A stretch of 64,000 bases of DNA from JAABVY01 sp964627935 (GCA_964627935.1 CAZVLB010000014.1:1-64000), one strand, 5' to 3'. Shown: positions 16,506 to 25,348, numbered from the stretch's first letter. The notes: a model not told the origin generated them from the letters alone. Translations and numbers: made by a program.

Positions 16506-17381
16506 TTAGAACATCTTGTAAGTGACACCGAGTCCCAGAGTTTCTTTAAAGCGACCCTTAACTGAAACCTGCTTATCATACAGAAACTGCATATACAATG
16601 ATACGGTTACATACTTGGCCACCTGGGCAGAGATGGAATTTTCAAAGTTAACATCGATCGCTTTCCAGTAATCCTCACGGGGTGTGCCCTCGACCTTATC
16701 CTTGTCCGAGAAGAGCAGTGCCTTATAAAGAGTAAGCTTGCCGACATATTTCAGCGATTCCGAGAATGTCAGGATAGCATCAGTGACCGATTCGATACCG
16801 CCGTCGATCTCAGTCTCCCAATCTGTTTCCTGAGCAGCCGAATCGACAATCACCCGGCTGATATTCTGCTTCACGGCACCGCCCAGACGGGTCAGGAGGT
16901 CATGCTTTTCAGTTTTAACCAGCCGCCTTGCAAATCCTGCGGATTCAGTTAACTCGATCGGATTAATATAGCGATCCATATAATTCACAGAGGCGTCCAG
17001 AAACTGGCTCTGAAAACGCACCGCCACATACGGATCGACATAACCATCCAATGTAAACAGTCCCAGGTTTTCTATATCGATCTTGTCATCCGACTTTTCC
17101 GGCTTCTCCCAGTTTTTGGTTTCATTATCCTGGATATGTGTCTGGCCGAATGCCAGCCTGGTTTGATTCCTGAACTTGAATTTTGGCCCAAGCTGCTTCT
17201 CGAACAGGCCGTTGGCTTTCGCCACCCAGGCGATATTGCCCGCCTCACCACCGGTCCAGCTATCGGAATAGGCATTCTGGGTCATGGTAAAGCTGAGGTC
17301 GAAGGTTTTCTCCCAGCCCTGGGCATTGAGCATTGAAGCGATCAAAAGCAAGGCGATAGTGATCCAGATAATTTTGCGCAT
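16506..17381 (-). CDS. DUF3078-like outer-membrane beta-barrel protein
   Basis: The 291-residue product has a signal peptide (MRKIIWITIALLLIASMLNA, then QG). The DUF3078-like opening NAYSDSWTGGEAGNIAWVAKANGLFEKQLGPKFKFRNQTRLAFGQ follows, with alternating strands and a terminal aromatic residue (F) after TYKM, as expected for a barrel. The family is best known from Bacteroidetes and its role is unknown. GGGAG lies 6 nt before ATG 17381. It has its own promoter between a terminator and the start codon. Confidence 0.75.
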   Translation of the reverse strand: MRKIIWITIALLLIASMLNAQGWEKTFDLSFTMTQNAYSDSWTGGEAGNIAWVAKANGLFEKQLGPKFKFRNQTRLAFGQTHIQDNETKNWEKPEKSDDKIDIENLGLFTLDGYVDPYVAVRFQSQFLDASVNYMDRYINPIELTESAGFARRLVKTEKHDLLTRLGGAVKQNISRVIVDSAAQETDWETEIDGGIESVTDAILTFSESLKYVGKLTLYKALLFSDKDKVEGTPREDYWKAIDVNFENSISAQVAKYVTVSLYMQFLYDKQVSVKGRFKETLGLGVTYKMF

Positions 17382-17418
17382 AACATCTCCCTTTGTTTAA
17401 CAGATCCTTATTTGCCGA

Positions 17419-17448
17419 CTAAAATATAATCTAAGAAAGCGGAATCAA
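17419..17448 (-). promoter_or_regulatory. Possible Bacteroidetes-type promoter
   Basis: On the minus strand TTG (17448-17446) is followed after exactly 19 nt by TATTTTAG (17426-17419). This matches 7 of 8 positions of the TAnnTTTG box described for Bacteroidetes vegetative promoters. It lies between the upstream gene's terminator and the DUF3078-like gene, 38 nt before its start. Confidence 0.45.
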
Positions 17449-17473
17449 CCTAAAATTGATGCCATAGAGCAAT

Positions 17474-17505
17474 AAAAAAAGCCCCGATCCTGGCCGGGGC
17501 TTTTT
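17474..17505 (-). terminator. Intrinsic terminator of the dehydratase-like gene
   Basis: The minus strand forms GCCCCG-(8 nt)-CGGGGC (17500-17481) followed by seven T residues (17480-17474); flanking A/T pairs extend the stem. It is 16 nt after the stop of the gene at 17522. The plus strand also has a short T run, so it may work both ways. Confidence 0.9.
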
Positions 17506-17521
17506 AAAACTGACTGCCTGG

Positions 17522-18994
17522 TTATTTCTTTTTCTTGCCGGGTTCGGGAAGGTCCTCCTCAATTCCCGCCAGACGTTTGGCCACATCGACAGATTTTTCC
17601 AGACCGCCGAAGATGCGCACAAACAGCTTGGCGCCATCCGGCGATCCGCCGCCATGCATACATCCCGGGACGCCGGCACCCTGCGTGGACCATTCCACCA
17701 GCCGCGCCGCCCGCATACGTGTCTCGGCCGAGGCCGCGGCTTTCATATATTTCTTGATCAGGTGACCATAGTTTTCGTCATTATAATCCACAAATGAGGG
17801 CATACATCCGGTTTCGCCTATACCGCCGGCGATATCCTGAGCCATGACAGAAGTTTCATAAGGCAGTTTTGCCACAAGTGTCTTATTTATATTGGAGAGA
17901 AGCGGATCCGGTTGCCAGGCACCTGAAGGATGTTTTCTGCCCATAACCGCCGCCGCTATGCCCATGCCGAATGTTGTCTCGTTATTGATATACATCTGGG
18001 TCAGTTTGTCCTGAAACACTTTCGAGGAGAGACCGTTGGCACGTGCAGTCAATATGGCCGCACCAACCTTGATATCGCCCTGCCCGGCCACACATCCGCC
18101 GATGGCTGACCTGTAGGGCAGGATAAAATTCATCACGGCCGTTCCCGAATACTTATATTCACCGGCCATAAAGACACGTTCTTTTGGCACGAACACATCC
18201 TCGAAAAAGAGGTAGGCCTGCGTAATGCCGCCATGCTTGACCGGATTATCGAATGATTCCGGATCCTCCATTTCGCGCGTGTCATTGGGATGACGGGCTT
18301 CCACAATGGTCAGGCCCTCAGTATCGCGCGGGATAACGAATGACACCGCCCAGTCGGCATCTTCCTCTTTATAATTGCTGCCCGGCAAAATGAAGATCTC
18401 GTTGGCCGCCGCAGTACCACAAATCATTACTTTGGCTCCCCGCACGATGATTCCATCATCACGCCTCTCCACAATATGCAGGTTCATATCGGGATCATCC
18501 TGCTCAGAGGGTTTCTTGGTGCGGTCGCCCTTGGGATCGGTCAATGCTCCGGAGATCGTTATATCGCGTTCCTGGGCCGATTTGAGCCATTCTGTGAGGC
18601 GCATGTGATATTCGCTGCCCATTTCCTGGTCGATATCATATGTCGTCGCCCACATGGCATTCAGGGCCGACCATCCGGCACATCTGCCGCCGGTGCATGT
18701 GCCCGAGCGATGAAACATAAAACGCTTCATCTTCGAATTGGCGATCTGGTCCTCGGCCGATTCAATTATCGATAAATAGCGCGATACCGTTTCGCCGGTC
18801 AGATGTGATTTGGTGGTTACGATTTCCTTGAATTCAGGGTCATTTTGAGCTTCATAGATCTGGGCATGTCCCTCGACTGTCCATTTGGTGGCGGGATGAG
18901 TGGTCACGTCTTCAATTACTTTTCCAAACTTATATACATTGGGACGCATTTCCCGCAGGCTTTGCTTGTATTGTTCTGCCGTTTTAAGTGCCAT
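17522..18994 (-). CDS. 4-hydroxybutyryl-CoA dehydratase-like flavoprotein with altered active site
   Basis: The 490-residue protein aligns along its length with AbfD (4-hydroxybutyryl-CoA dehydratase/vinylacetyl-CoA isomerase) and the HpaB flavin fold. Landmarks are HRSGTCTGGRCAGWSALNAM near 95-114, EDVFVPKERVFM near 265-276 and AGGIGETGCMPS. Clostridial AbfD holds a [4Fe-4S] cluster with Cys99, Cys103, His292 and Cys299. Here C100 and C105 are spaced one residue wider, Y294 takes the His position (codon TAC verified), and C301 is kept. The Lys after the last Cys is Val here. It may be a divergent dehydratase or a flavoenzyme with another substrate. No CoA-transferase or dehydrogenase partner is adjacent. 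It is a single gene with its own terminator. Confidence 0.75.
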   Translation of the reverse strand: MALKTAEQYKQSLREMRPNVYKFGKVIEDVTTHPATKWTVEGHAQIYEAQNDPEFKEIVTTKSHLTGETVSRYLSIIESAEDQIANSKMKRFMFHRSGTCTGGRCAGWSALNAMWATTYDIDQEMGSEYHMRLTEWLKSAQERDITISGALTDPKGDRTKKPSEQDDPDMNLHIVERRDDGIIVRGAKVMICGTAAANEIFILPGSNYKEEDADWAVSFVIPRDTEGLTIVEARHPNDTREMEDPESFDNPVKHGGITQAYLFFEDVFVPKERVFMAGEYKYSGTAVMNFILPYRSAIGGCVAGQGDIKVGAAILTARANGLSSKVFQDKLTQMYINNETTFGMGIAAAVMGRKHPSGAWQPDPLLSNINKTLVAKLPYETSVMAQDIAGGIGETGCMPSFVDYNDENYGHLIKKYMKAAASAETRMRAARLVEWSTQGAGVPGCMHGGGSPDGAKLFVRIFGGLEKSVDVAKRLAGIEEDLPEPGKKKK

Positions 18995-19056
18995 TATGCC
19001 TCCTTGGATGCTTTCATCTAATATACGCTGCTAAACACGGATGACAAAAGAAATGA

Positions 19057-19089
19057 TAAAAAAAGCCGCCCGATAAATGTCGAACGGCT
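19057..19089 (-). terminator. Intrinsic terminator of the heme-motif lipoprotein gene
   Basis: The minus strand reads AGCCGTTCGA-CATTTA-TCGGGCGGCT (19089-19064), a 10-bp stem including two G-T pairs, followed by six or seven T residues. It begins 22 nt after the stop codon at 19111. Confidence 0.9.
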
Positions 19090-19110
19090 GATATAAACTA
19101 TAGCTTTTTG

Positions 19111-20205
19111 CTAAAACTTCAAAATCACAGGATCATAGCCGCGATGCGGATTTTTGGCATTGTCACCCACAGTCGCCGAAAAGCCGTATTCCTCCCCGAT
19201 CTCAAACTGGAAGTCATCGGCGTTGCCGGTATTGAGTGCGCGTTTGAATGTTATCGTCCAGTATCCGGTGGCCTCATCGAATGTGCCCACAGCCTGGACA
19301 TCCCATCTGCTTCCCTCGGGATTAGGTGATAGCACAAAACTGGGGACGAATACGCTGTCCTCGTTGGTGGCATCGACAATACGGCCGAAATCGGTAGCCG
19401 TATAGCGCACCGTATCTTCGGCGAACAGGAAGTCCTGATTGGAGATAGTAAATGAGGTGTCATCACCGACAACAGTCGTATCTACTTTGTGCCAGTAGAG
19501 CGGTATGTCAGAGTCAAAGTTGATATTGGGAATATATCCGGGACTTGTTTCCTCGTCCATGCCGTTAAATAATGTGTCTGTGTCGAGTGAATCGACAAAC
19601 CACAGGTCGGCCGCATAGCCCAGAGGGTTGGTGGTCCCGGCGCGCCAGTACCAGCCGTCAACCTCATATGATGTTTCATTGACCATCACGAAATCCTCTT
19701 CATGGCAGAGAGTAAAGCAATTCGGCCCGAGAGCCTCGGCGCTTTGCGACAGCCCGGCCCAGGTTGTGTCGGTGCTGAAGAATACCGCAAAATTGTCTTC
19801 CCTGTCATTAAATGACTGGCGCCAGGGATTAGGACGGGGCACGCTGTCCCAGATCCATTGACGATACCTGACATTGCGCGTACCGTCTTTCCAGGTCGCG
19901 GCCAGATACAAATTGGTTGAATCTGAAAGGGCGATGATATTTACCAGTGTTAGTCTATTGGATGGATTCTGGTCGGAATCCTCATCGGAGATCAACTGCG
20001 CAGGCTGAGCAGCCTCCCAGATACTGCCCTCTTCAACCAGGCCATTGATCGGAGGAGCCTGATCGGGTGAAATATAGAAGACATTTATCTGATCATTGGT
20101 CGGGAAAATGACCGGCGGTTCGTCATCGCTGCCGCAGGCCAGGATAATAATCAGCGCTGTTAAAGACGCGAAGGTTAGAAATGATACTACTTTTCTGAGA
20201 GCCAT
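19111..20205 (-). CDS. Lipoprotein with ethylbenzene dehydrogenase-like heme domain and CX3CH motif
   Basis: The 364-residue product has a lipoprotein signal ending LILAC24 followed by Gly-Ser-Asp. The rest is beta-rich and resembles the EB_dh (ethylbenzene dehydrogenase gamma-type) heme domain found in periplasmic electron-carrier and sensor proteins. LYLAATWKDGTRNVRYRQW, DREDNFAVFFS and a YWTITFKRAL strand near the end fit this. NCFTLCHEED gives C163, C167 and H168: CX3CH, one residue longer than the normal c-type heme motif. It sits where related proteins have CXXCH. A covalent heme is likely but not certain. AGGAG lies 6 nt before ATG. It is a single-gene unit with promoter and terminator. 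Confidence 0.72.
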   Translation of the reverse strand: MALRKVVSFLTFASLTALIIILACGSDDEPPVIFPTNDQINVFYISPDQAPPINGLVEEGSIWEAAQPAQLISDEDSDQNPSNRLTLVNIIALSDSTNLYLAATWKDGTRNVRYRQWIWDSVPRPNPWRQSFNDREDNFAVFFSTDTTWAGLSQSAEALGPNCFTLCHEEDFVMVNETSYEVDGWYWRAGTTNPLGYAADLWFVDSLDTDTLFNGMDEETSPGYIPNINFDSDIPLYWHKVDTTVVGDDTSFTISNQDFLFAEDTVRYTATDFGRIVDATNEDSVFVPSFVLSPNPEGSRWDVQAVGTFDEATGYWTITFKRALNTGNADDFQFEIGEEYGFSATVGDNAKNPHRGYDPVILKF

Positions 20206-20252
20206 TTTGATCTCCTGATGATTTCAATTCATTTAATAGAAATTATACACCG

Positions 20253-20282
20253 CAAAAGTAGATAATTTCCTTTTAATGTCAA
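20253..20282 (-). promoter_or_regulatory. Promoter of the heme-motif lipoprotein gene
   Basis: The minus strand has TTGACA (20282-20277). Counting from its TTG, 19 nt separate it from TACTTTTG (20260-20253), a full match to the TAnnTTTG box of Bacteroidetes promoters. A TATAAT (20247-20242) just downstream is too far from TTGACA (29 nt) to form a standard sigma-70 pair with it. The gene starts at 20205. Confidence 0.5.
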
Positions 20283-20343
20283 TTATTATGTCGGCATTTT
20301 TTGCAATACTATGATTAGCGGACCATTAGCCGATCCTCTTCGC

Positions 20344-22077
20344 TCACTTGACCTTTATTATCATAATTGTCAGATCATCGAGTGAAAAGTCCTCGGACTT
20401 GTAATCCAATACATTTTTAACGATTATATCGACAATATTGCGGGCGCTTTTCTGGCGATTTTCACGGATTATATCGATCAGGCGCGGTGTATCGAAGAGC
20501 TCCTCGTTTTCATCCTGGGCCTCGATAACACCATCTGTAAAAAACACCAGCGTATCTCCGCTGTTTAAGCCAATCGGACGTTCATTGTAGCGCGCCTCCA
20601 TATCTATGCCCAGCGCCAGGCCGCCTTCCGTCAGCTCTTCATAACGGCCATCGCTGCGAATCAGGATGGGCGGATTATGGCCGGCGTTGGAATATGTGAA
20701 TATGCGGCTGCGTGAATCCAGCACACCATAGACGGCGGTTACAAAATTACCTGAATCCAGAGATTCGGTCATCAGCCGGTTGACTTTCTGCATGATCGCG
20801 CGGATAGCATAATTATTGCGAATCTCGGCAATCAGCGAGGCCCGGAAAGAAGCCATGATCAACGAGGCCGGTACACCCTTGCCGACAACATCGGCAATCA
20901 CAAGCCCGATCTGGCTGTCCTCGATTTTGATATAATCGTAATAATCTCCACCCACCTGTCGCGATGATATATTTTTGCCGGCCAGGTCGAAGCCCTCGAT
21001 TTTAAGCTCCTCGCGGGGAAGAAATGTCTGCTGAATTGAGCGGGCAATCGAGACCTCCTGATCGAGCTGCTTTTTCATTACAAGCTCGCGATAGAGCGTG
21101 GCGCGTTCTATTGCTATAGCTGATTTTGCTGCAAATGTCGAAAGGAGTTCCAGGTCATGCGCGGTAAATGCCCCGGGACGATCCGATTCGATGTTGAATG
21201 CGCCCAGGACCCGGTTTTTCAGGGCTATCGGCACAACCATCTCGGAGCGTGTCGTTTCCCGCGCTTTGATATAGCGGTCATCCGCGGCGACATCATCCAC
21301 CACAACGCCCTGAGCGCTGCGCGCCACCCATCCAACCAGCCCCTCACCGGCCTTGACCTCCAGCATATCTCTGCTCTGGTCCTCATAGCCGCGCCAGTGA
21401 ATCGGATCCAGGTTACCGTTTTCACGGGCCAGGTAGATACTGATGCCGTCATAATCGACAACCAGCTTGACCGCCTCGGCAATGGCGGCGATCACCTCAT
21501 CCAGCTCGAGCACATTGGCCAGCATCTGCGAACTGTCTATCAGAAGCTTGTTTTCGAGGCTCTTGCGCTGATAGGCCTCGCGCAGTTCCATATTTTCGTA
21601 GGCCAGCGAAAAGCTGTCCGCCAATGCTTTCAGGAAATCTACAAGATGCTCTTTTTCGAATATATATATGTCATCGCTGTAGAAATCCAGAAAGCCGGAC
21701 CATTTACCCCGCAGAAAGAGAGGTATACGCAAACGATACTCGAATGCAATTCCCAGTTTGGCCTTATAGAATTCATTCCACTGGTTATCCGGCGCCAGCT
21801 TTTCGGGACGGGCCATCGGTTCATGGTCCTCCTCGATGCTGTACTGCTCCGGATCTACCTCGAATCGTTTCTTGCGCCCTTCGTGCAGGAGATAAACCAC
21901 TTCCGCGCGACGGGAGTCATCCTGAAGCACCAATGCCGCCAGATCGGCCTCGGAAAGACGAGCCGACTCCTCCAGTATGGTGGTAATCAATTCTCCACGT
22001 TGCAGAGGCTGGTTCAAAAGCCTTGAAGTCTGCGAAAGAAAATGCAGGCTCTCTATGTATTTATGATCGTATTCCAT
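20344..22077 (-). CDS. SpoIIE/RsbU-type PP2C phosphatase with two GAF domains
   Basis: The 577-residue cytoplasmic protein has a first GAF-like domain (about 20-165), a second GAF domain (about 185-330; VVDYDGISIYLARENG, EGLVGWVARSAQGVVVDDV) and a short coiled linker (LYRELVMKKQLDQEVSIARSIQ). A SpoIIE phosphatase domain follows (370-577; VGGDYYDYI, VIADVVGKGVPASLIM, YSNAGHNPPIL, VFFTDGVIEA) with the Asp residues that bind Mn/Mg. Such proteins dephosphorylate anti-sigma-factor antagonists in partner-switching pathways after sensing small ligands. No antagonist or anti-sigma kinase gene is adjacent. It is preceded by a strong promoter. Confidence 0.92.
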   Translation of the reverse strand: MEYDHKYIESLHFLSQTSRLLNQPLQRGELITTILEESARLSEADLAALVLQDDSRRAEVVYLLHEGRKKRFEVDPEQYSIEEDHEPMARPEKLAPDNQWNEFYKAKLGIAFEYRLRIPLFLRGKWSGFLDFYSDDIYIFEKEHLVDFLKALADSFSLAYENMELREAYQRKSLENKLLIDSSQMLANVLELDEVIAAIAEAVKLVVDYDGISIYLARENGNLDPIHWRGYEDQSRDMLEVKAGEGLVGWVARSAQGVVVDDVAADDRYIKARETTRSEMVVPIALKNRVLGAFNIESDRPGAFTAHDLELLSTFAAKSAIAIERATLYRELVMKKQLDQEVSIARSIQQTFLPREELKIEGFDLAGKNISSRQVGGDYYDYIKIEDSQIGLVIADVVGKGVPASLIMASFRASLIAEIRNNYAIRAIMQKVNRLMTESLDSGNFVTAVYGVLDSRSRIFTYSNAGHNPPILIRSDGRYEELTEGGLALGIDMEARYNERPIGLNSGDTLVFFTDGVIEAQDENEELFDTPRLIDIIRENRQKSARNIVDIIVKNVLDYKSEDFSLDDLTIMIIKVK

Positions 22078-22106
22078 TTTTATTACAACTGTTTATCTTT
22101 AAATAT

Positions 22107-22135
22107 ATTAGACCTCTAACTGTTCCATTTGTCAA
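22107..22135 (-). promoter_or_regulatory. Sigma-70 promoter of the PP2C phosphatase gene
   Basis: TTGACA (22135-22130) and TCTAAT (22112-22107) are separated by 17 nt on the minus strand, matching consensus at 6 and 5 of 6 positions. The gene starts 30 nt further on at 22077. It means the phosphatase can be transcribed independently of the protease gene upstream. Confidence 0.7.
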
Positions 22136-22140
22136 CTAAA

Positions 22141-22977
22141 TTATATATAATACATATCGGGTTCCCCGACTTTGCGCCTTGGCGTTAATCGAAAAAGAAA
22201 CAAAAAGCCGATAATAAGAATTGCCAGCAGGATAAGCACTACTTCTGCTGACAGTCCGCCTTCCCTGAATTCTATCCCTTCCTGCATGCTAAGATGCGAT
22301 GAAACGACCGCCATGCCGTTTACAATCACATGTGCCACAGCAGAATACAAAAATGACCCGGTCCGGAATGCAATGATGCCAAAGATAATCCCAAGCAGAA
22401 ATAATACAATTCCATCCGGCCAGACAAAATGAATCAATGAAAAGATAAAGGCGGTCAGCAGTATGCCCGGAATAATACCCAGCTTTTTGATCAGGGCCGG
22501 TTGAATTGCAGACCGGAACAGAAGTTCCTCGCAAATGCCCGGTATCAGGGCCACCGCTATGAGTGTCAGCCATAATGGAGTTTCGGGCGGATTCAAAAGC
22601 TCCGTCTTCCATTCCATCATCTCTACACTGTATGGGAATATACGCAGCAGCAGATCCATCAATTCCACGCTCAGAAACACAAAGACAACCGCGATTAGGA
22701 TAGTCACCAGGTTCAGGTCAATGCGGAAGAAATTCTTATAGCGAACCAGATTATAAATATTGTAATCTTTGACCAGCGCGACGACTATGACCGGCAATGC
22801 GAAAAAGAAGATCTCGACCACAATACCGGCATAGACAATGTTGATAAACATGTTCAGGACAACCCCGGCCGCGCTGCCTGCGATAATGGCGATCGTCAAT
22901 ACCGCCACAGACTGTCCGGCGCTAAACAATGGCTGCGGATCTATCAGGTAGCCTTTTTTCTTTTTTCTTCTGAACAC
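22141..22977 (-). CDS. CPBP family intramembrane metalloprotease
   Basis: The 278-residue protein has seven or eight membrane helices and the CPBP/CAAX-protease motifs in order: PGICEELLFRSAIQPAL (EExxxR, near residues 143-159), FSLIHFVW (FxxxH, near 178-185) and a late VNGM segment. Bacterial members process or protect against small peptides and bacteriocins, but most substrates are unknown. The start is GTG 22977, directly followed by a basic RRKKKKGY segment at the cytoplasmic side. The gene begins 23 nt after the TolC-like gene ends, so the two may share a transcript. Confidence 0.88.
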   Translation of the reverse strand: MFRRKKKKGYLIDPQPLFSAGQSVAVLTIAIIAGSAAGVVLNMFINIVYAGIVVEIFFFALPVIVVALVKDYNIYNLVRYKNFFRIDLNLVTILIAVVFVFLSVELMDLLLRIFPYSVEMMEWKTELLNPPETPLWLTLIAVALIPGICEELLFRSAIQPALIKKLGIIPGILLTAFIFSLIHFVWPDGIVLFLLGIIFGIIAFRTGSFLYSAVAHVIVNGMAVVSSHLSMQEGIEFREGGLSAEVVLILLAILIIGFLFLFRLTPRRKVGEPDMYYI

Positions 22978-22999
22978 TTAAATCCTAAATGAAAGAGGG

Positions 23000-24376
23000 C
23001 TAATCAGCGGTAACATATCTTTGGTAATCGAGACCGGCGGCTTTTCGCAATGCGGCCTCGGCGGTTTTTATTTGATAATATAGAACAGCCTGTTTTTGAT
23101 TGGCACTGAAAAGCGCTGTCTGCGCATCCAGAAACTCGATCTGCGATGCCAGGCCGTTTTCATACTGCACACTTGTAATCCGGAAATTCTCCTCGGCGCT
23201 CTTTACCTGCTTACGAACCGCCAGCCATTGTACGTGCAGGTTTTCAAGTTCATACCAGGCTCGGCTGACCTCAAGGCTTATTGCATTTCTGATATCCTCC
23301 TGCACATATTCGATTCTGCTTTTCTGGGCCTCGACCTGTTCGATCCGGTCGCCACGCGAGCCAAAATCGAAGACATTGAAATTCAACAGGAGCGACACAT
23401 TCCAGTAATCATGGTCAAATCCGAATCTATACTTCTCTCCTTCCCAGCCATATACCGCCGAAAGCGCCAGTTGGGGATAATATTCAGCTCTATATAAGCC
23501 CTTGAGATTTTCAAGAGCATCAAGATTGTGGCGAATTTGCTTGAGTTCAAAGCGGTTTTCTTCGGCCCGGGATTTATAATCATCCGCAGATACGGAAAGC
23601 ATATCAGTAATTGCATCATTTTCGGGTATGTTTATATCCTGCGAAATTTCAATTTTATCTTCCAGGGCATTATCAAGCAGTCTATTGAAATAAAAACCGG
23701 CCAGGCGAAGGGCATTTTGATTTTCGGCCAGTTCCTGCTCCATGGCAGACAGCTGTACTTCGGCCCGGTAGACATCATTTAAGGCAACCTGTTCGGCATC
23801 ATAGAGCTTGTGCGCCACACGCAGATGCTCCTCGGCCAGAGATTTGTTTTCGGCGGCTATTTCAACCAGCCGGCTCCCGAGCACATACTGATAATAGGCT
23901 TCGCTGACATCAAAAATAATCCGGCTTTTTTGGGCCGCCAGTTCGGCCTGTCCCGATTTTAATTCCATCCGGCTGGCATTGTAGGCTGAACGTATCCTTC
24001 CACCGGTGAATATCGGCTGATTGAGACTGAAACGAGTATCATGCTCCTCCTCACGCAGAAAATGAACCTCGACCGGATCGCCAAGTTCGATACCGGGCGG
24101 CAGGCTGCCCTCCAGAAATCGTGAGGGATCTATTCTGAACGTTCTGCCTCCGCCAGCGCGGGAGTAACGGGCATTGAAATCGATGCGTGGGAAAAATGCC
24201 GAATAGGCTTCATCGCGATGGGCGCGAAGTTCATCCAATTGTGCCTTAAGCTGCTGAATTGATAGATTGGAGCGCAGGGCCTCATGAATATATCGATCCA
24301 GGATATCATCCCCGGAAGCCATGACCGGCAATAGCAAAAGAGCCGTAAATACAAATGCTGTAATCGATTTAGACAT
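23000..24376 (-). CDS. TolC family outer-membrane efflux channel protein
   Basis: The 458-residue protein has a signal peptide (MSKSITAFVFTALLLLPVMASG). Two OEP repeats follow: ALRSNLSIQQLKAQLDELRAHRDEAYSAFFPRIDFNARYSR and its counterpart ENRFELKQIRHNLDALENLKGLYRAEYYPQLALSAVYGW. This is the duplicated coiled-coil plus strand pattern of TolC. It ends with GLASQIEFLDAQTALFSANQ, the conserved second coiled coil. It would form the outer-membrane duct of an efflux or type I export system; no inner-membrane or adaptor partner is in the window. A PfkB kinase gene ends 55 nt upstream. Confidence 0.9.
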   Translation of the reverse strand: MSKSITAFVFTALLLLPVMASGDDILDRYIHEALRSNLSIQQLKAQLDELRAHRDEAYSAFFPRIDFNARYSRAGGGRTFRIDPSRFLEGSLPPGIELGDPVEVHFLREEEHDTRFSLNQPIFTGGRIRSAYNASRMELKSGQAELAAQKSRIIFDVSEAYYQYVLGSRLVEIAAENKSLAEEHLRVAHKLYDAEQVALNDVYRAEVQLSAMEQELAENQNALRLAGFYFNRLLDNALEDKIEISQDINIPENDAITDMLSVSADDYKSRAEENRFELKQIRHNLDALENLKGLYRAEYYPQLALSAVYGWEGEKYRFGFDHDYWNVSLLLNFNVFDFGSRGDRIEQVEAQKSRIEYVQEDIRNAISLEVSRAWYELENLHVQWLAVRKQVKSAEENFRITSVQYENGLASQIEFLDAQTALFSANQKQAVLYYQIKTAEAALRKAAGLDYQRYVTAD

Positions 24377-24430
24377 ATCAAGGCGAATATAGCCAATCCC
24401 TCGGGGCGGGCAAGAAAAAGTTTGCGGCCT

Positions 24431-25348
24431 CTATTTTTTGAATTTGCGGAAATTCAGGTTTTCCACGCCCTGCACGCGCACGCTCCTGGCGGCGATATCA
24501 TTAGCCTGTCCGGCGGCCTTGATCATTGAACTGCCCCGCAGAACCGCCGCGCAGAAAGCACCGCCGAAGATATCACCTGATCCGGTTGTGTCTTTGACCT
24601 TGCTGATTTTGATCGGCTTGATCAAACGCGCGGTCTCGCCGGAACCTGTTTTATAGGCCAGAAGTGCGCCGTCCCTGCCCGCAGTAATTATCACAGCACG
24701 AGGTCCTATGCCGGAGAATGAATTCAAAAATGCGATCAGTTCCTGATTAGAGGGATCGAATACGGACAGAAGTTTATACTCCTCGACATTCATCTGCAAA
24801 TAATCGGCGCAGGCACAATAACGGCGCCAGTTGCGTGGACGACGAAGATAACGGGTGCCATCCTTGCGTATACCCAGGGTCAGGCTGTGAATATCTATAT
24901 ATATATCACCATTGAATTCAGCCCGCAGCTTTTCGAGTGTCTTGAGACTCAGATCCACTCCGGACACAAAGTTCACCAGAGCAAAATTGCACTTCTTTAA
25001 AAGAGCTTTTAAATCCCGAAAACGGATCGGCGGCACACCGCCCTTGAGCACCTCACTCTTAAAATCATCATCCAAGTATTCTATCTTTGCATGATTATTC
25101 TTCTGGCGCACTGTTTTGATGAAATCAGTCTTTATCATTGGATATTTTTTCAGTATTTCGAACACCGGCTTCCTGCTGTCGCTTCCCAGGTTGACCACAG
25201 GATATATTTCATCCTCTTTTCTCAAAAGTCGCGCCAGGGTAATCAAACTATACAGCAGGCCGCCATAGCTCTGATATTTTTTACCGCGGGGCGGTTTAAT
25301 GCTGTCCTTGTTGATTGTGCCGATGACCATAATTCTATTGGGTGCCAT
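24431..25348 (-). CDS. PfkB family sugar kinase
   Basis: The 305-residue protein has the ribokinase/PfkB fold. The C-terminal signature KDTTGSGDIFGGAFCAAVL (near residues 252-270) includes the catalytic Asp and anion hole. The N-terminal GTINKDSI and GGLLYSLITLARLL correspond to the sugar-binding side. FVSGVDLSLKTLEKLR and VIITAGRDGALL also fit. It phosphorylates a sugar or nucleoside; the substrate is unknown. The start overlaps the heptosyltransferase gene by 14 nt, and the context suggests a part in preparing or salvaging envelope sugars, by inference. Confidence 0.87.
   Translation of the reverse strand: MAPNRIMVIGTINKDSIKPPRGKKYQSYGGLLYSLITLARLLRKEDEIYPVVNLGSDSRKPVFEILKKYPMIKTDFIKTVRQKNNHAKIEYLDDDFKSEVLKGGVPPIRFRDLKALLKKCNFALVNFVSGVDLSLKTLEKLRAEFNGDIYIDIHSLTLGIRKDGTRYLRRPRNWRRYCACADYLQMNVEEYKLLSVFDPSNQELIAFLNSFSGIGPRAVIITAGRDGALLAYKTGSGETARLIKPIKISKVKDTTGSGDIFGGAFCAAVLRGSSMIKAAGQANDIAARSVRVQGVENLNFRKFKK

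Noticed and set aside
21157..22026. Plus-strand ORF of 289 codons
   Set aside because: It is antisense to the PP2C phosphatase gene with its intact GAF and SpoIIE motifs, and its composition (His, Gln, Ile-rich) is typical of a mirror frame.
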